This document shows positions 59,954-64,000 of a DNA stretch of 64,000 nt, piece after piece. The notes below the pieces were generated by a model. It saw nothing but the letters and a program-made list of their open reading frames with translations. It was not told where the DNA came from and did not search any database. The DNA lies in assembly GCA_029783825.1 (NCBI GenBank), contig JAREIK010002645.1, forward strand, positions 1,699,538 to 1,763,537, read 5' to 3'. This DNA comes from Sapria himalayana (lineage: Eukaryota > Streptophyta > Magnoliopsida > Malpighiales > Rafflesiaceae). Made by a program: the position numbers and the translations under genes. The number at the start of each line of letters is the position of its first letter. The stretch's first letter is position 1.

Positions 59954-60256
59954 AATTAAATTATTAATTTCTTTTTAAAATTCCTTTAAAAATATTGATT
60001 TTTTAAAATTAAATCAATTAAATTTTGAATGTCATTTTTAAATTTCTCTAAAAAAATATTGGTTTTTAAAAATTTTAAGTTTCAAACTAATTAAATTCTT
60101 AATTTCATTAGTTATTTCCAATTAAAAAAATATTAGGTTTTTTAAATTTAAATTTTAAATCAATAAAATCATGAATTTTATTTTTTAATTCCTCTAAAAA
60201 ATATTGGTTTTTTAAAATTTAAACTAATTAAATTCTGAATTTTATTTTTAAATTTG
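59954..60256 (+). repeat. Tandem repeat, 62-73 bp x 4.5, in the hAT leader
   Basis: AATTAAATTNTGAATTTNATTTTTAAATT and TCTAAAAAATATTGGTTTTTTAAA recur, with units starting near 59954, 60016, 60089, 60162 and 60226. It lies between the CT-rich leader and the transposase, possibly in an intron of that gene. Confidence 0.75.
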
Positions 60257-60299
60257 TTTCAATTATATATTGTTAAGTTATTATTTTTTAGTTAATTAT

Positions 60300-62812
60300 A
60301 TTTTTATATATAAATATGAATATTATTATTGGTGTTTTTTTAAAAATTAGTTTCTCCAATTCGAAAAATTTAAGAAAATATTTTGTGTGGAAATATGTTA
60401 TTGAAGTTGTTGGTGAGCAATATTTGAGATATAAATTTTGCAATCAAAGATTTGCGGGAGGGGTGAATAGACTCAAGCATCCCTTAGCCGGAACTTATTA
60501 TGGTATGAAATTGTGTCTCAAAGATAATGAAAATGTTAGATTGGAATGCAAAGAGGCATTAATTAATTTTAAGGATCAAAAATTGAAAATAAATGAATTG
60601 TTCTAAGAAATTAGTATGGATCCAACTTCAATGCATGTGAGAGTGGAAGTGGGAGTGGAAGTGGGGAACCTATACCAAGGGGACTCGTGGATAAATTTAC
60701 TATTTTACAATCTCATCAAAATACTTTGAATTCAAGGTGGAAGCAAGAAAAAATGATGAAAATGTGTAAAAAATTGGTAAGTTTATGTATTCAAAAGGTC
60801 TCCTATTTAACACTGAATGATCCTTATTGGATTCCTATGTTGGATGCAGTTGTAAATTTTGGGTCTGAGTTTAAGATTTCATCTATGCATGAATTAAGGA
60901 TATAGATTTTTTTAAAAAAGGTGAATGACCTAAGTATCATTATGGATGATCACAAAAAAACTTGAAAATAATATGGATGTTCAATTATGTCGGATGGTTG
61001 AATAGATGAAAAAAGTATTTCTTATTAATTTTTTGGTGAATAGTCTTGTTGGTACCTGGTTTATAAAATTAATTGATGTCTCTGATACAATAAAAAATAG
61101 AAAATTAATGTTCAGATATCTTGATGACGTAGTTAAAGAAATTGGGGAGGAGAATGGTGTGCAAGTCATCATTGATAATGCCTCTAATTATGTGAATATT
61201 AGAATGAGACTTAAGCAAAAAAAAAGAAGATTGTGATTGATTTTTTGTGCTGCACATTGTATTGATTTGATGTTAGATGATATTAGAAAGGTAAATATTT
61301 ATACTACTACACTTGCTCGTGCTAGGCAAGTAGTGAAATTTATATATGAGCATATTTGGGTTCTTAGCTTGATGAGAATATTTACAAAAAAACATTGACT
61401 TTTTCGTCCAGTAATTATAATGTTTGTTATTTTATTTCTTACTCTTCAAAGCTTTTATAAGCAAAAACAAGCTCTTATAGTAATGTTCTCTTTAGAAAAA
61501 TGATATTCAAGCAAAAGAGCTAAAAAGGTAGAATGTGTAACAGTTTGAAGTATAATATTGTTTGATCTAAATTTTTGGTCACATGTTGTTTTTTGTATAA
61601 AGATCACTGTTTCATTAGTTAGTATCTTGAAAGAGGTTGATTCATAGGAAAGATCAGCCATGGGTTATATTCATGAGTTGATGGATTCAGCTATGAAGAA
61701 GGTTGCATTTAATTGTGGAGACGTGGAGATAAAATATGAATTAATTTGGAGAAAAATTGATGCAAGATGGACTCTACAACTTCATCGATTTTTACACGAA
61801 ATAAGTTATAATCTTAATCCTCAATTGTGGTATGGGGATAAGTTCTCTAATATTGATGAGATGAGAAAAAAATTATTTGAATGCATGGATAGGATGTTGG
61901 ATTATCAAGGATGTTTAAAAGCTAATATTCAGTTGGACTCATTTGACTAAGCAATAGGTGAATTTGAGAGTCATATTGCAATTGATTCTTGAATATTAAC
62001 AAGTCCTACAAGCTGGTGGATGCTTTTTGGGGGGTTTAACACCAGAGTTACTAAAGTTTGCTATCTGAGTCCTTAGCTTTACTGGTAGTGTTTCAGGATG
62101 TGAAAAAAATTAAAGCACATTTGAATTGATAATATTTTTATTTTTATAAATTTTTATACATATATTTTTATTTTAATATTAAAGAATTTTATTTTATTTA
62201 ACATATATATTTTTTATTTTATTATTTATAGATACATACAAAAAAAAAGAAATAGACTTAAACATTAAAGGTTGAATACTCTAGTGTATGTAAGGTACAA
62301 CACTAGACTGAGAGAATGAAATTTATAAAGGAAACAAAATATTGATCTGATTTTGTTAGAGGAGATTGATTTGGATGATGAATGAATTGCGAAAAAAGAA
62401 GATCCCCTCATTCCTCTTGATTTTTATTGGTTTCAAGATGATGAGTTATTCAATGTTGATGCTATTAGAGTTGTGTCATCTAACTCCCAACAAATTCAAG
62501 CATCATTGGATCACATAATTTTTTCACATTCCTACAAAAGAAAACATAATGAAGTAGCAAGTAAGTACTCAAAAATTGAAGTCATAAATTTGATTAAATT
62601 TAATAAAAAAATTTATAATATTTATACTTACACCTAATTAATAATTTATACTAGGTACAAGTAGAGACAAAGATAAAGAGGAGTTCAATTTGACACTAAT
62701 TGATGAATATGAAAATTTACATAAAATGAGAATATATAATAGTGGACATTTATTTACATTTGATATATTAAACGAGGAGGATGATGATATTGATGATGAG
62801 ATTTTAAATTGA
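60300..62812 (+). pseudogene. hAT transposase, BED zinc finger / DUF659 type, decayed
   Basis: A BED-like finger near the start reads VWKYV and YKFCNQRFAGGVNRLKH; the first zinc Cys is Tyr. The DUF659 part reads LVGTWFIKLIDVSDTIKNRK and VQVIIDNASNYV, keeping the second catalytic-type Asp. It is followed by CAAHCIDLMLEDI-like 'CAAHCIDLMLDDIRK' (61250). Then come 'MGYIHELMDSAMKK', 'RWTLQLHRFLHEISYNLNPQ', 'SWWMLFGG' and VSGCEKN-stop-STFE, where the Trp of the dimerisation motif CERNWS is a stop (about 62093-62128). The acidic tail ends at 62812. Several stops and frameshifts break it, so it is not functional. Confidence 0.88.
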
Positions 62813-63145
62813 AATAATTTATTCTAGTTCATATTTTATGATTTGGTGATGATTTTTTGTTAAAGTTTGAAGCTATTAGTATAAGTGAATTTGTTTTATA
62901 TTTTATGACTTTGTTATGATTTTTTGTGAGAGTAGTGAACTAATATGTATTTTTTTTATAATTATAATGAATTGTTTTTATTCTTTTATTTATGCTATTT
63001 TATTTTATATATTTAAAATATAAATTAATTATATATTGTGAGGCTCAAAAAGCTTATGCCTCAATATCTCGAGGCTTACGTCTCACCTCACGAATACAAA
63101 AATATCTTATTTTATGTATTTGCCTTTTAAAACTTTGTATGACAC

Positions 63146-64000
63146 CCCTCGAGGACAAGTACTCATTTAAAGAAATAATCAAAAAGAATGCATATTTGGA
63201 TTTCATAGTTATCTGATCATTTCTTTGTTAAATTGTTGCTCTTCTCAGAGTGATATTTGATCATGCACTTGATATTATTAGCACAACTACTTCTAAAGAG
63301 AGTTGAGAGACATCAATGGGAGATGTGTGCCAAAAGAAGCTTGGTGTGAGTATTTCACAAGACATGAGATATAAGACTTCATAGGAAGAAAAGATATAAT
63401 ATGATAGATGTGATGATTCTAACTTATAGATAAATGCTAGATGGATACATTCATAATCGCTCCCACGCAAATCCCTTGTGTGTTAGTTGATTTGGTTTAG
63501 AATATTGATTTGAACCATTCAATTATTCTATTAAAAGGAATCAATAACATATTGTACTCAACATTCCTTGTCACATGTAATCTTTTACTTAATTTAATAC
63601 TATATATTTTAATTTAATCTCTCAAAAGTGCTAGGATTTCAAATATTTTTGGGATACTTAATAATTCAGGATAATGATATGTTAAATGAATTAAGTGCAA
63701 TCACCTCTATTTACATATGAGATCTTGTTTTGAAGCATTGTGGTAAGTTTATAGTAAGTAGCAAATAAAGATGAAAATATCAAAATATATCTTCGATATA
63801 CCCAAAATATATCTTATATTAGTGGTTATAGACATAATATAGGTTACAAAAATATTTGTTGATTGATACATCTATAATTATAACTAAAAATTCATGATAT
63901 ATCACAAATATATTGATAATCATGAATATATTCGTGTATGCATAAAAAATTGTTTAAAGAAATAAAATATTAAAATATTTTTATAATATATTCAGATATA
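63146..64000. other. AT-rich non-coding DNA
   Basis: Nothing recognised from the hAT target duplication to the end of the window. Confidence 0.45.

Larger units (their letters stand above)
59228..63137 (+). mobile_element. Full-length hAT transposon, 3.9 kb, with a perfect 8-bp TSD
   Basis: TATGACAC occurs at 59220-59227 and 63138-63145. The left end is CAAGGGTTTCAAAGGCA and the reverse complement of the right end is CAAAGTTTTAAAAGGCA, 13 of 17 identical. Subterminal GAGGCA/GCGCCTTGA words lie on the left and GAGGCTTACGTCTC on the right. The interior has a CT-rich leader (about 59570-59755), a tandem repeat and a BED/DUF659-type transposase gene with several stops. The element is structurally complete but non-autonomous now. 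Confidence 0.93.

Overview
This window is nuclear DNA from a flowering plant. The evidence is the mix of Ty1-copia and Ty3-gypsy retrotransposons with initiator-Met tRNA primer sites, plant hAT transposons with 8-bp target duplications, an L1-type LINE, AT-rich satellite DNA, a plant-type MON2 homologue and an intron-containing plant eL29 gene remnant. The base composition is very AT-rich outside the gene and the hAT ends. It looks like gene-poor, repeat-rich heterochromatin. I cannot name the species, nor decide monocot or dicot.

Layout. 0-7.3 kb: degenerate repeats, including a candidate long-terminal-inverted-repeat transposon (about 1.82-6.31 kb) and a reverse-strand copia gag remnant. 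8.4-12.24 kb: forward-strand Ty1-copia (LTR end, PBS, gag, protease, integrase), interrupted by a hAT MITE at 11239-11873. 12.25-14.2 kb: reverse-strand copia RT/integrase remnant. 14.2-17.5 kb and 24.0-24.4 kb: one array of a roughly 300-bp AT-rich satellite, split by a complete reverse-strand Ty1-copia (17535-23967). That copia carries a hAT element (18494-19972), which itself holds a solo LTR and a second hAT element. 24.45-29.95 kb: the one clearly intact gene, a MON2 homologue of 1612 codons with no intron, probably a retrocopy. The same satellite resumes after it, then switches to the opposite orientation at about 30.2 kb and reappears in that orientation in blocks out to 52.7 kb. Between those blocks lie gypsy fragments (30.8-33.05, 34.4-38.2, 39.9-42.4 and 47.8-50.2 kb) and a hAT MITE (46345-46848). 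53.7-54.24 kb: a 552-bp CCCCA array just upstream of a decayed eL29 (RPL29) gene. 55.5-58.4 kb: a tandem duplication of about 1 kb whose second copy carries a hAT MITE and whose first copy preserves the empty site. 58.6-59.1 kb: LINE fragment. 59228-63137: a full-length but decayed hAT transposon with a perfect 8-bp TSD.

There is no operon or coordinated gene set. The only likely functional protein gene is MON2, a Golgi/endosome trafficking scaffold. The interest lies in that intronless copy inside satellite DNA and in the readable order of nested insertions. All homology calls come from motif recognition by eye; no database search was run.
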